A DNA stretch of 64,000 nt from Pinus tabuliformis (GCA_031772625.1 CM062816.1:827124556-827188555), one strand, 5' to 3'; counted from the stretch's first letter, positions 1 to 11,804 are shown. The notes: generated from the sequence alone by a model not told the origin. Made by a program: numbers and translations.

Positions 1-759
1 CCTCTAAAAGTCTTCCGGAAAAAGCGCGATGCATAGAGGGAGGAGCGCAGTGCACATAGAGCACGTGGCGCACTGGGGATGTCTACCCAGTGTTAATTTC
101 TAACCAGCGCGGCACACACACAGCGCACGGTGCATTGGGCTTTGCGCGCGGCACACAGAGACAAAGTGCCCAAAATTTTCCAAACTCACTCAAATTTCTT
201 TGTGAAGCCCCTCTAATTGCAAGGTAGGCTCTCAAACTCACTTGTGCATCAAATTTGATAAAGATATGGTGGTTTATTGCTGATGATTGAATGCAAAAAC
301 ATTTCATAAAGTTAAACACAAGAAGACACCAAGAAACCATCTTGCTAGGGTTGTATAAAAGTGTATGTTGATGCCAAGGTCCCCTTTTCCCTTCCTTATC
401 ATTTTCGCTTGTTCCCCTATGCCATTTTCCCTATTATCACTACCCTAACACTACCAAACTCATATTCCCTTTCCCCTCCTCCTATTGGTCAATACAAACC
501 CTAAAACCCTACCTTGCCAAAAACCCAAACCCTACCCTATCAAAATACCCAAAACCCCTTACATATCCCTAAACAAAATTCTCCTATAACCCCTATTCCC
601 ATTACACTACTCCCCTCCCAATACTCCCTTGTTTCATTGTTCCCCTTGGTGGCAGATATCACAAACAACACCCAGCTTCATCATCATCAAAGGGGCAGCC
701 TAAGTACAGTTCATAAACAACAGTCCTCTTGTCCTCAAGGTATTTTATATAGTAGTCAC
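1..759. other. Non-coding internal region of J1
   Basis: No recognisable protein. Bases 20-165 are rich in CGCG and GCGC words. Bases 380-650 form a strongly C/T-rich tract with many CCCTA and CCCCT runs, similar in style to the pyrimidine-rich stretch before the extra ORF of J2 (about 4730-5100). I read it as the leader between pol and the extra ORF; that is an inference. Confidence 0.4.
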
Positions 760-1488
760 GGCATCTGAGCATTCATCGGACTATGAGGTTATGAGTGCCA
801 TGAGACTGCTAGTGTGCCAGAATTCATCACCTATCAGAGAGGCAGTAGGCATTTGTTTGCAGCATCAAAGCGAGTGTTATCTCCACCCAGGGTGGAAGGG
901 GCCTCACTTCCTACATCGACAACACAGGTATAGGACAAGGACAAGAAACCCATGCATGATGAAGGGCCATCAGGTGAACAGGAGGCCAATTTCTTCCTCA
1001 TTCAGGATGATAATGCAGATGTGGAGAGCGCCCGACTTAGGATGACTATTCAGGCGCAGAACACAGAGATCCAAGACTTGTCACTCAATGTGGAGAGGGC
1101 CAAATGGATCATCAAGTATTTGGAGCAGAGAAACAAGCATCTTGAGGACCAGCATGAGATCATGGAGCTGCAAAACATCCGTGAAGACCAGCAGGCTGCC
1201 CAAAGAAGCCTAAATGAGAAGACACCTACTCAGCAGGAGATAGAGGCTGATTGAGAGATTTGGCTCGATAGGATCCACATCCACTTAGAGAAGCTATTGG
1301 CGAAAACAAACAAGGACAGGGACATGCTCAGGAACATGAAAAACCACTATTGGGCATGGAACAAGGTTTGCAAGGCACGAATAAGGAATTTGAAGGCAAA
1401 CCTAAAGAAGGCTTCAAAAAGGAAAAAGAGGCAAAAAGAGCATGATCGACTCCAGGTATTGGCTGAGGCAATCCTTGGCCCACCATAA
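760..1488 (+). pseudogene. J1 extra ORF, C-terminal coiled-coil part
   Basis: One frame is open from 952 to 1488 except for a single TGA at 1252-1254. Upstream homologous coding appears to continue to about 760 with one frameshift near 800 and a TAG near 931. The protein is dominated by charged heptads (Q, E, K, R and L rich), a typical coiled coil, and ends in a very basic stretch around KKASKRKKRQK that could be a nuclear localisation or RNA-binding signal. Its place directly before the 3' LTR matches the extra ORFs of J2, A and G, so I treat it as the same class of protein; the globular N-terminal domain seen in those copies is not visible here. Function unknown. Confidence 0.55.
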
Positions 1489-2248
1489 CACTTAATGAAG
1501 AAGATCCAAATCAAATTTCAAGAAATTTGGAGCACATTTTGAAATTTTGAAATTTTTTGTGCAAAAAACAGGGTTTTTCTCCCTGTGCGTCGCGCACCCT
1601 GCGCGGCGCTAAAATTCTAGAGCTCCAAATGAGGAATGGTTTGCATTTTTGGATTCAGCATGGAAAATCATGACTACTGGTGTCCGGGCAAGAAATTTTG
1701 GCAAGATATGAGTCTCCAAAAGGTCAAAAAACACCCAAAAATGGCCTCTCTGCCACTTTTTTGACACACAGAAAGCAGTCTTGGGAGAATAAATATTTGG
1801 AGGGGAAAATGAGTGCAAAACTCAAACATTCTAGTGGGGTTAGAAAGTAGATAGGACAAGCTTTCCAACAAGCCCACTTGGGAACATTTTGGACACCTGC
1901 AAGTGCCCCAAAAAAGGCCCCAAAGTAGAGCAACGCACAGAGAAAAGCGCGGGCGCACAGAGGGAATTTTGCCCAGTTTGCTCCCGTTTCGCGAAATTTT
2001 GGGTCGCGACTTCTCCAAGTGGGCCCGGTCATCCACTCTTCGGTTTTTTGGCACCAAAGGCAGATTTTAAATAGTTTTCTCTCTAGGTGGGCATCTATCC
2101 AAGTGGCAAAGAATGCAAAGGGTCACCACAGCCAAATTTCATGCTTGAGAGTGCTGCACCTGTAGCTGATGGTTGGCTCTCCATCTCCATTTCGAAATGA
2201 TTTGAGTAACTTCCCAACCCCTGGGCGTTCCATCTCTTCTCCACACAT

Positions 2249-2259
2249 TCTATATATTG
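2249..2259 (+). promoter_or_regulatory. TATA box of J1 LTR
   Basis: CTATATATTG lies about 625 bases before the conserved U5 hairpin, a spacing close to that of J2 (about 680) and G (about 750). That consistent geometry supports it as the LTR core promoter. Confidence 0.45.
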
Positions 2260-2854
2260 TATACATTTTATTTGCAAAGCGTTGGCTGGCTTGTAACTTC
2301 TGAGAGACTGTGGGAAAGAAACTCTGTTTCTGCACTATGTATTTTTGACAGAGAGTTTAATGAAAGGCAACGGCTCTGTTTCATGAGATTCTTGTGGTTG
2401 TGAGTGTAGCAGATGTGTTCTTATGTTCCATATGTATCTTGTTATGTTTCATATTTCATTTCATGTTTCATTTCAATGAAATTTTCTAAGTGAGATTAGG
2501 TAGGATTCAATTTATATTGCTCTGCCTGTGGGAAAATTTCATATGCAGTGTTATTCTTCTGTTGAAAAGGATTCATGCGACCATGCCCTTTTCACCATCT
2601 TCAGCAATCTTTCCATTTCGCGTCACCTTAATTTGAAATTGCTGCGCTTCCCACCTACCTTGCCTCACAGAATAATCTATGCCTTCATTCTCAATTCTCT
2701 GTTCTTTGCTAAGCGCCAGTCCCATATACATCTCAGAAGTTCAGTCACTTCGAAAATCTTTTCCAAAATCCTTTTTCACTTACTAGCCTAAGGTAAACAT
2801 CGTATTGTAAGTCATCTCAGACCATTTTTCTTATCCATTCACTGAGTGTGACTC

Positions 2855-2894
2855 GGAGAGAGCCCTCTCCTGCTCTGGTAGGGCTAGCTACCAG
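2855..2894 (+). promoter_or_regulatory. Conserved U5 hairpin, J1 copy
   Basis: GAGAGCCCTCTCC is followed by a 7-base stem CTGGTAG (2875-2881), loop GGCTAG (2882-2887) and CTACCAG (2888-2894). Downstream come TGGTTTGAGGTTACCC and the LTR end 68 bases later. J2 and G show the same layout with different but still paired stem sequences (see findings). Confidence 0.65.
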
Positions 2895-2964
2895 ACTGAG
2901 CGTGGTTTGAGGTTACCCTAATTTTTTCGTTTTTCAGCCTAAGGCAGATTTAGGTGCTAACACC

Positions 2965-3783
2965 CAGCATAAATGGATATAGACAACCACTGATTACTTT
3001 ACTAAATGGATAGAATCCATCCCTTCTAGACAAGCCACAGACTCTGTCATGATCTCATTCCTTGAAAACAATATCTTGTCAAGATTTGGATGCCCCCAAA
3101 AGCTCATTACTGATAATGCAACTGCTTTTAAATCCAAGAAAATGGTAGACTTTTTTAACAAATATCACATTACCCTTGGCCATTCCACTTCCTATTACCC
3201 TTAAGGTAATGGACTTGCGGAATCATCAAACAAAAGCCTTGTTAATATCATCTAGAAACTACTGGAAGACAACAAGAAGACATGGAATAAAAAGTTGGTA
3301 AATGCCTTATGGGCAAACAAACTAACTATCAAAAAGTCCATTGGTACATCTCCTTATCAATTAGTATATGGAATGGATGTTGTTTTTCCATCCTCTTTAG
3401 GAGTACCAGTGATGAAGATCATTCAAGAGCTGCAGGTAGAACCAAATGATATCTAAAGGATGATAAAGCAGACAATACCCTTGCAGCAAACCAGAGAAGA
3501 AGTCTATGTCAAATCACAAGTGATCCATGATAAAATCAGAAAGAGTTTTGACAAAAAGACCAAAGATGATGATTTTTACATATGTGATAAAGTTCTCAAA
3601 TGGGATTCTAGAAGAGAAGACAAAGGTAAACATGGAAAATTTGATTTCCTATGGCAAGGCCCTTATATCATTTATGGTTACGGAGGTAACAATGCATTTT
3701 TCTTGAGATAGTTAGATGGAACAGATCTACCAAGAGGACTTGTCAATGGTAGAATTCTAAAGCATTACTTATCCATAGATTAA
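2965..3783 (+). pseudogene. J2 integrase (catalytic core and C-terminal domain)
   Basis: DDE integrase of the Ty3 type, the enzyme that joins retrotransposon cDNA to host DNA. The core motifs are readable in one frame: TTDYFTKW (first Asp), LITDNATAF (second Asp) and GLAESSNK (Glu), so all three catalytic residues are still encoded. It continues through the conserved SPYQLVYG block and a C-terminal strand-rich domain (KFDFLWQGPYII) to a TAA at 3781. Five in-frame stops interrupt it (three TAG, two TAA) but there is no net frameshift. The N-terminal zinc-binding part is cut off by the J1 insertion at 2963. Confidence 0.85.
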
Positions 3784-5979
3784 CAGTAGTTCACTTTACT
3801 TTACTCATTGTATATTACATTGCAGAGTTTAGATTGGATTAGATGGTAATCTTTTGAAGTTGAAGCCCAGATAGAAGGCCCTGAGCTTTGTGAAGTTCAC
3901 CATCATAAGTATGAATAAAGTAGAATCACAGAAGAGCAGTTTACAAGCTAACTACAGTCATAGTTTCAAAGGCTATTGATCTTAAAATTCTTGACATTTC
4001 CCCAGGAAATGCCATCCCCATGTGGAGCCAATGTTAGGGTCCTATAATAATAGGATTCATAAATTTGAATTGGCGATGGTTAGTCTTGTAATATTGTATA
4101 TACTTTTTCTTTCTACCAAATGTTTTCCATATTAAAAATTAAAAAATTTAAAGAGGGTATGTCCTAAAAGAATAATCAAAGGACAAAAAGAAAGGAAAAA
4201 AGATTAAAAAAAACAAGGGAAAAATATGAACCCCAAAAAGAAATAAAACAAATCATGAAAGTGTGCAAATTCAAATGCCACTACTTTTTACTTTACTATG
4301 CAAAATAAGGTTGTGTACAGTTTTTCAGAAATGCCACAATCCATGATGGCAAAATAGCTTAATCTTGACTCATGCATGCCTTAAATTTCATGTTGATAGA
4401 TAGAGAATAAAATCTAGCCAAATTGTTTAACCTTGGCAGATCAATAGTTAGGTAGAGAATAAAAATGAGCTCATCGGTTTAATTTGAAACATTGGCAGTT
4501 ATAAGGTTAGAATTAGATAGTTTGCTTGTCAAAAGAAAAGGAAATAAAGGGTCAACAAGCTCAAATGCACCCAATAAATGAAGAAAAAATGTTAGGATAA
4601 ATAAAAGGTAGGTAGAAAAAAGGTTGCAAATTCACAAGGTTGATGAGTCAAAAGCACATTTATCATGCTTAATCCTATGTTTCATGTGCAGGAGGATTTA
4701 TGAGAAAGAAAAGGATATCCACCAAGCTTGTTTAACTAATTTTCCCTCATTTCACTATACCCCCACATACTTATTTGCTAATTTCCTCATTATCCCTTCA
4801 TTACTTATAAATTTCTCTTTTTCCCTCATTTTGACCTTTACCCCTTGGTTTCACATATTGCCTAGAAATTACCCTTCAAAAATCATTCCTCCTTCCCAAC
4901 ACCCCTTTCCCTAGTGTGAAACCCATTCCCCATTACAAATATCACTTTCCCCCTTGTTAATTTCCCTTCTTTCCCCTCAAAAACCCATAAAACCCCCTTA
5001 TCCTAAGTTTTTATGCCCCCGCTTTATCTAATTAACTTCCCCGCTTCATATTTCCCTGATACCCTTTTCAACCCACCAACCCCTGGTGTACTTAAAAAAC
5101 CCCGCCACATAATCCATGGTCCCACATAATTAACCATATGTTTATATTAAAAACCCCGACATTATTGGTTAAATAATTACAATTAACTGTAATTAAATCT
5201 CGGGCCCTGCAAATCCCTTTCCTGATTCCCTCCGTGCAACTCAACTGTGCGATAGCCCTCCAATATCCTGCTCCAAGATGCCACGGTGTACAACCATATC
5301 GTGCGGATTCATTATCCGATCGATAACAACCCGAGAGCTTGCGAGATTCACAGTTTTTCTTGGGCATTGTTCTTCTACATGGCAGCACCAGGCTAGATCA
5401 AGTGCTTGCAAAAAATACTGCCTACCCTCTAAAAGTGGTGCAATGGCCCAAAAAACCACCTCCCCACTCAAACCAAAAACTGACCACTATTCATTGATTA
5501 TTTCCGTGCCAAAATGTGATCGCTACCTGTTAAAAGGTCAAAAAAGCCCCAATTTTTTCTTTTCTTGCATTTTCACTGTAAACTATTGTCAAGCCATTTG
5601 CATCACCCTAAACCTCTGCGACCAATTTGACCATCCTCTGCTGCCTGAAGAAGCTTCAGATACCCAATTAAAGCGACAAATTCACAGTTGAAGCCACAGT
5701 ACCTTCTGCATTCACCACTAAACCTAGTCGGCACGCCAAACCATCAATTTCCAGGTATTCTTGGAAAAACTAGAACGACACGGTGAATTTGAAAATGCAC
5801 AGTTTAAATTGAAAGGTTAACTAATTGAATTAATTAAGAAACCTTCCAGAAATTGAAGAGAAACCTATTTGTACATCCCAAACCCTTTATAAACTGTAAT
5901 TACCCTCCCACTATTCCAGAGCTTCCAAACCTCACTTCTAAAACCATTGAAAGCCTAATTCAAATCTGTAAACCTAGTT
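3784..5979 (+). other. J2 leader between integrase and extra ORF
   Basis: No protein recognised. From 4720 to 5100 the strand is strongly pyrimidine-rich with repeated TTTCCC and CCCC words. The same position in A and G is occupied by short tandem repeats instead. This spacer presumably holds the splice or internal promoter signals that let the extra ORF be expressed; no specific signal could be identified. Confidence 0.4.
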
Positions 5980-8900
5980 ATGGCTTCCCAAAACACTCTG
6001 GACGTGAGACCTATGTAAACCAATCACTTGGACATTGACCACCTTGCATTAGCAGACAAAGATTTTCAAATAGAGGACACAGCTTCCCCTGCCTACCTTC
6101 TAAAGCTCACTGCTGGAGCAAGGACAAATTTTTAAATCAGAACGATGGCATTCACATTTGGGAGTCTAATTTGCCCAAGTATTTGTTTCTAGAAGTACAC
6201 CCATTCCCAAAAATCATCCACTTCTGTCATGATTGCTACATTCTTAACCAAAGAGCCATTGTCACCCCTGACTAGCAAGTGTTATTTACCATCACTGTAG
6301 AATCCATTAAGTAAATGTTGTAGGTCCAACCAAGCTTAAATGAGACCCCACTTTCTATTGAAGGCTTTCTTGACCTCTACACTAAGTTAGACCCTCCTAC
6401 GATAGCACAAATTTTCCAAAATTTCATCATAGAGGAGTATCATACTCCTACAGAAACTCCCTCCATATGTTGCCACCATTTTTTCAGAGAGAGGCAGACA
6501 AATCATAACCATGCTCTCTTGCATTCTAGGATACACTACAGATGAACATGTGGATGAGGTTGTCCTTGATTTACTTTCCATCTTTATCCAGGCAAGCCTC
6601 CTGTTGTAATTTACAACTATGCTCAGTTCATAGAAGATAGGATGCATGAACAATTCACCAGACTACCAACTGAGAGAGTTTTCAAGTATTCTTCAGTTTT
6701 ATTTCATATGTTCTTATACTACCAGTCAGATAAATTCCCTGTTAGTGTTCAAAAGTTGGATACCAAAGGAAACCCAAGATCAGTTATATATTGGACACTC
6801 TTGATCCAAAAGTACTCCACTGTATTCACTTACAAGGACTTCATTGATTCATTTGTCCATCCAGTTATGAATATGCTAACCAGTAGCCCTCAGCCCAGAA
6901 TCAGTTAAGAAATCAAAAGGGTGTTACAATTGGCAAAGAATAGTAAGGTGGGAGACTGGTATTTGTACCAGAACCACACAGAGATAAGATTATATGGATG
7001 CCAACTTGCCCCTTACAAACTGCCCAAATACCTCCCCATGAGTATATTTGCACTAGAATACTTTAGGCCGATTATAAATTCTGATGAAGTCAACTTCCTG
7101 TCAGCGAGGAAGAAGACCCAATTCAAAATGAAAAATCAATTGGGCCCCTTCATTTGTAATACCAGAGAAGCTGGACCAGAGGCAGATAGGATTTTGCAAC
7201 AAATGAATTTCAAGAACAACTTTATGTGGCAATATGACCCTCATGGAGTCATAAACAAGCTAAGGATAAAGGTCAAATTGGGACCTTTCATCCATCATCC
7301 CAAACTAGACATTGAGAGGTTTTCCAACCAATCATAATGGTTGGAAAACACTCTAATAGACATGGAAAATAATGTAGTTGATGTAGAGAATACATTTATT
7401 GATGTAGAGAAACATATTGATACAAGTTCCTTCCTGCAGGTTCCAGAACTAGGAGAACTAATGAATATTCCTCATATTTTACAAACTCTAGCAAATGAAG
7501 ACATGAATCCAAAGAGAAACATGGAAGAAGGTTCCAGTTTAGCTATGGAAACCACAGATGAATAGTTTGATATCAGTTACAAGAAGAGGCCCAAGCTTCA
7601 TCTTGCAACTGAACAAGAAGACACCATTGACTCAGTGGAAATCACTGACACTGATACAATGGTGGAAAGAAGCAAAGGGAAAATAGCTTCAGGAGAAACT
7701 CACCAACCCTCAAAATCGAACACTCAACTTATTGAGAGATAGCTCAGTGTTGAGTTTCCTTCATTCACCAGGCCTGTGGATAAAGAAAAGGACATCAAGG
7801 ATAGATACAAGGAAATCAAGTTGAGGAATGAGAAGTTGAAGGCTGAAACTTATGCCCAATAGTTCAAGCAGACACCGACAAATCAAAAGTAGGTTGATGT
7901 CAGCCTTTGACATCAAAACAAGAAAAATGCAGATGTCAATCATGCTACCTACAGTGTAGCAGCCAAAAACATCAGTTGACTACAAGAAAATGGATTTTGA
8001 GGTTTTGGCCAAGGATGTTCATCCCATTGACCAAATTGAGTTCCACAAGTAGGCATGTGAGATGATTTATTCCACCTTGACAGGTAAAGCTATGGTTGCA
8101 CATAAGCTTCAAAGTTCATTGGACAACATTACAACCCAGGTCAAATTGGAAAAGCCCTCCTCATAGGCCAAGGACAACAGGATCAAGTCACTGGAAGACT
8201 TGGTGATTGAGCTGAGACATGATCCCAATGATATCAAGGCTGCTGAGAAGTTAATAAAGAAAAAGAATGAGGGCATCGTTGCTCTCAAAAAACAACTCAA
8301 ATTGCCTCATTCAGAGCACCCACAGACAAAAGAGGTCCTTGAGAGCCAAACTCATCAGGAGGAGATGATGGACCTTGTTAAAAGAGATGGAGAAGGATTT
8401 GGGCATCTTGATACAGCTGAAACAGGCTAGCCTTGAGACTGCCCCTGCAACTGTCATTCCAACAGTTACCACAACAGTACCATCCACTTTGGCAACATAA
8501 CTAGCTCCTACAGCTCCAATGGCTATAACACTACCAGCTGCCACAACATTTGCATCAGCAACAAGTTCGACATCAGCAGCAGTCCAACCAAGTGATGAGG
8601 CAAGTAAGTTGGTCAAGGAAATGGAAGACATGTCCATTTAGACCACAAAAATAAACAAGCTTAAGGAAAAGATAACCAGTCTGGAGAATGATAATAAGCT
8701 TGCCTAGATTATGCACAAAGAAGAAGTACAGAAGGCAACCAGAATGAATGAAAGGATAAAGATCTTAGAGAAAGAGCTGACATTAAAGGAGCCACTTGGA
8801 CAAGCTAAGGAATAATTATGGGCCAATATCATTGACTTTGTCAATGATATTTGGCCATCAATTCAAGTAATCTTTGAGAAAAATGACTTAGTGAAAGAGG

Positions 8901-9430
8901 CTACAGAATCCATTCAGAGAACTAAGGCTAAATTGGGAGCCATGCCAGAGGAAGCCACTAGAATAATTCATTTCCTCAACTCCAAGAACAAATATGAATT
9001 GCAAGAGTTGGAAATACCTGACAAGACTGACACAATACTAGAGGTAAAAAAGGTCCTCACCAAGAGGAATTTGATGATGAACCTTGAAGATAAATGCCAA
9101 ACCATGCAGCTGGCTATAGACAGGTTCATCTTTAATTTTAATGTTTTGAGGAAGAAAGGTTTGCCAAATCCCTTGGTGATAAATGATAAGTTGATGCCAT
9201 AGGATGACTACAACAAAAGAATCAGAGAGGTGGCTAGAGATCAAGTAAACACTTCCTCTATGAAGGGGATGCCTACAGGCAAGGTCTTGAATCAGACCTT
9301 TGAGTTTATCTCCAGCATGAGGTAAAACACCTTTTTGTAAATAAACCCATTTTTGCCAAGTACACAGAGGCAGATGAAATATACAGGAAGATGGTAAATA
9401 TCCAATTACCAGATGCAGACACATGGGAGA
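5980..9430 (+). pseudogene. J2 extra ORF: helical domain plus long coiled coil
   Basis: A probable start ATG is at 5980 (MASQNTLDV). The N-terminal part (to about 7337) has a helical domain with blocks such as RVFKYSSVLFHMFLYYQSD and YKDFIDSFVHPVMNML, matching in pattern the LFKYHFKLL block of A. A serine/threonine/glutamate-rich linker follows (7341-7730), then a coiled coil to about 9330 in which an Ala/Thr/Pro-rich stretch (8440-8600) makes a hinge. Frameshifts occur near 6500, 7910-7975 and 8380. Along the reconstructed frame from 7560 to 9330 I count nine TAG, three TAA and essentially no TGA stops. It is not homologous to gag, pol or a typical env; no transmembrane segment or signal peptide is evident. 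Function unknown; a structural, trafficking or chromatin-tethering role would be guesswork. Confidence 0.65.
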
Positions 9431-9756
9431 AATTGAATGTCTTACTATAAAAAATACACAGTAAAAATGTAAAAATGTACAATAAGGTTGAAAGCAGCAC
9501 AGTAAAAGGATAATGATAGATCAGCCAGGTAAAAGAGTATCAGTTGAAAGGTCAAAGTACAAAGAAGAGCTAGTGTGAAGACCAACAACAAAGCAGAGAA
9601 TAAAAAGAAAAATATCAGAGCATAAAGAACATCACAACCTAATAAACAGGGATAGCATACAATAGTAGAATATCTATCTCTATCTTCTTTCATGAAGATA
9701 TTTCTTTCTCCTAGATTAATTCCAAAGATAGTTTGGGATATTTTGTAAACTAATTT

Positions 9757-9766
9757 AGTATAAATA
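9757..9766 (+). promoter_or_regulatory. TATA box of J2 LTR
   Basis: AGTATAAATA about 680 bases upstream of the U5 hairpin, equivalent in place to the boxes in J1 and G. Confidence 0.5.
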
Positions 9767-10417
9767 CTTCATAATTCGAAGTATTGAGTGTTGATTTCTA
9801 TACATTTGTAGAGTTGTATTGATCATAAACCTAAGGGTTGTTGTACCAATTTTTTAAGTCAGTAGACTGGACTGAGTAATAAAAAGATTGCATTATAGGA
9901 TTCATGTGTTGAGCTATTATAAGAAGTATTTTCCTTGTCAAATTTGTTATCTTCTTATGTATTTCACAAACTTACATGTTATCCAAAGTGAATGAATTAA
10001 CTGGAAATTTATCTCAGAATTTGTTTAAGTACACTCTATTTTGAATAGTTGACCATTTCTATGTTTTCTTCTAATATCCGGATCTGAGAATCCTTAATTG
10101 CTCTCCATCCTGGTTGACCTCTTTCATTTATTTCACAATTTGGCCTAAGGAACCCTTGATTTCTCTTTGGATTCGATTAAAACCAACTTCACCATCCAGC
10201 CTTAAGATCTGAAATAACTCAGCTACCTTGCCCTATAGACACTGTTTTTAGAACTTGATCCATTCCTGTTTGCTTGACATTTGACCCCATAGCCCAATGG
10301 TAAAAAACATCCCTCTATCCATTTAAGTAAGTGATCCCACCACCAAATCCAAATCAAAACCCAAGTACAATCATAACTAGCCTAAAACCAATTAACTAAA
10401 CAAAGTTAAATCATAAA

Positions 10418-10461
10418 GAGAGAGCCCTCTCTGAGAATTAGGAAGGCTAGATCCTAATCTC
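10418..10461 (+). promoter_or_regulatory. Conserved U5 hairpin, J2 copy
   Basis: GAGAGAGCCCTCTCT is followed by stem ATTAGGA (10437-10443), loop AGGCTAGA (10444-10451) and TCCTAAT (10452-10458). Three more pairs (GAG with CTC) extend it around one bulged A. The LTR ends 46 bases downstream. Confidence 0.7.
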
Positions 10462-10525
10462 CAAAGTTGGTTTGTGGTTACCTCTAATCATTTCTTTCTT
10501 AACAATTCTAGAGAAATATTGGAGT

Positions 10526-11598
10526 GATAATAGAAACGATTGTGTTTTTGTGGTCGTCGCCAGGTTCTTGAATATGTCCATTATGGCGGCCTGCAAGAAG
10601 AATATCATAGCAGAAGTCACTGCTAAACTCTTCTTTGAATGAGTGTGGGTACACTTTGAGATCCCACAGTCTATCATCTTAGATCGGGACAAGAGGTTCC
10701 TTAGTACATTTTGGTCCAGTCTCTGGTCGATGCTAGACACCAAACTCACTAAGTCCACAGCCTTCCATCCCCAAACTGATGGCCGGACAGAGGTTGTCAA
10801 CAGGATGATTGTACAGATTCTGTGCATGGAAAACTCAAAGCATCCACACACATGGGATGAGAGCCTCCCCTATGTTTATCACAACTATAACCGGGCTCTC
10901 CACAACTAGTTTGACCACAACCCTTTTCAGCTGGGCTTGGGATTCCAGCCACTATGTCCCATTAATGTGGTCATGCCATTTGCGGCTACTCAGGTATATT
11001 CAGCTCATATCCAGTTCGAAACAGATAAGGAAAACAACTTCATTGAGAACATCCAACATATCGCTATCAGGTCCATGACATTTTAGAGAAATGAAATTCC
11101 AAATACAAGCAACGACATGATCAACATCGGGTGCCACACAAGTTTCAGGTGGGCGACAAAGTCTGGTTGCATTTGCAAAAGGAACACCTTACCGGAGCCT
11201 ATCAGAAACTTAGACCACTCTGATATGGTCCTTACACCATTACCAAGGCTATGGGAGACAATGAATTTGAGCTCAACATTCCTCCATTCCTTGGCCTGCA
11301 CCCATTGTTCAATGTGGATCGCCTTCGGCCATACTTTCCACCATTAATAAACACATCTAACCTTGAAGAACAACTCACACCAACAGAGTTTAATCCAGAT
11401 TGCATGGAACAAGCTACAACTGAATGAATCATGAATGCGCAGATCAAGAACACTCGCCAAAAGAAGATCCAACTGTATCAATTTGTCAAAGCAGGCCAAT
11501 TCCTTCACCAGGGCAAGTGGTTCACTAGGGACCAAGTTTAGCAGAAGTTTCCTCATCTCATGGAGGAACTCAATGCAATGGGGACCATTGCTTCCTAA
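10526..11598 (+). pseudogene. F integrase with chromodomain-like C-terminus
   Basis: Ty3 chromovirus-style integrase. Readable blocks are FVVVARFLNM, the second catalytic Asp in IILDRDKRFLSTFW, HPQTDGRTEVVNR carrying the catalytic Glu, and a C-terminal HKFQVGDKVWLHLQK ... RYGPYTITKAMGDNEFEL, then LHPLFNVDRLRPYF. After that comes IKNTRQKKIQLYQFVKAG ... GKWFTRDQV, a degenerate chromodomain-like segment that in related elements steers integration. At least one TGA (10640), TAG (10907 and later) and two frame changes (near 11100-11150) disable it. The N-terminal part is removed by the J2 insertion. Confidence 0.8.
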
Positions 11599-11609
11599 GG
11601 TGGGAGGAA
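11597..11609 (+). promoter_or_regulatory. F polypurine tract
   Basis: AAGGTGGGAGGAA immediately before TGATCTAGG, which starts the F 3' LTR. This is the plus-strand primer site of the element. Confidence 0.55.
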
Positions 11610-11804
11610 TGATCTAGGTGGATATTGGTGGCTGCCTACCAATTCCACTTGGACCCCCATCATTGTTTCTTTTAGTTTTCTAGTTTCCTTAATTGTAGCA
11701 CAATTTACTATTTTTAGCATTTTTTCGGGTCCTGAACTTCCAGAGCCGTTTTGAGGCCCTAAATGACTTTTTTTGGGAAAATTGGGAGCAACATGCGTCC
11801 ATGG
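11610..11804 (+). repeat. F 3' LTR, first part
   Basis: Begins TGATCTAGGTGG directly after the polypurine tract and is interrupted by element C at 11804/11805. The rest resumes at 24118. Confidence 0.5.

Larger units (their letters stand above)
1..2962 (+). mobile_element. Element J1: 3' part of a Ty3-type LTR retrotransposon
   Basis: The segment holds a coiled-coil ORF followed by an LTR-like region that ends in TAACA at 2962. Integrase coding sequence of a different element (J2) starts immediately afterwards, so J1 appears to be inserted in J2. The left part of J1, including any gag and pol, lies outside the window, so a matching 5' LTR and target duplication cannot be checked. Family assignment rests on the U5 hairpin it shares with J2 and G and on the coiled-coil ORF placed just before the 3' LTR. 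Confidence 0.6.
1500..2962 (+). repeat. J1 3' LTR (left border approximate)
   Basis: Starts somewhere after the coiled-coil stop codon; no clear polypurine tract was seen, so the left border is a guess. It contains a TATA box near 2250, the U5 hairpin at 2875-2894 and ends with the canonical CA at 2962, followed directly by J2 integrase coding. Bases 1570-2000 are rich in CGCG words, like the left end of the window. Confidence 0.5.
2963..10504 (+). mobile_element. Element J2: 3' half of a Ty3-type retrotransposon
   Basis: In order: integrase (2965-3783), a 2.2 kb leader, a long extra ORF (5980 to about 9430) and a 3' LTR ending TTAACA at 10504. The 5' half (5' LTR, gag, protease, RT) would lie left of the window, beyond the J1 insertion. 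Integrase coding of another element (F) starts about 20 bases after 10504, so J2 itself appears to be inserted in F. The decay pattern (many TAG stops) says it is old. Confidence 0.7.
9513..10504 (+). repeat. J2 3' LTR (left border approximate)
   Basis: The left border is uncertain (TGATAGATC at 9513 is a candidate). Inside are a TATA box at 9758, the U5 hairpin at 10437-10458 and the terminal TTAACA at 10504. The last 90 bases match the arrangement in the LTRs of J1 and G, including the TGGTTACCT word just after the hairpin. Confidence 0.55.
10505..11804 (+). mobile_element. Element F, left part: integrase end and start of 3' LTR
   Basis: A third Ty3 element, of a lineage different from J2. 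Its integrase begins mid-domain at the J2 border, runs into a chromodomain-like tail, a polypurine tract and the first 195 bases of its 3' LTR, where C is inserted (target duplication CATGG at 11800-11804 and 24113-24117). The continuation is at 24118. Confidence 0.7.

Noticed and set aside
1-165. CGCG-rich stretch resembling 1570-2000
   Set aside because: Considered as the second LTR of J1, but only short words are shared and no collinear alignment was found.
514-768. 84-codon Pro/Thr-rich open frame
   Set aside because: Product of the pyrimidine-rich leader; no domain, and the true coding frame starts later.
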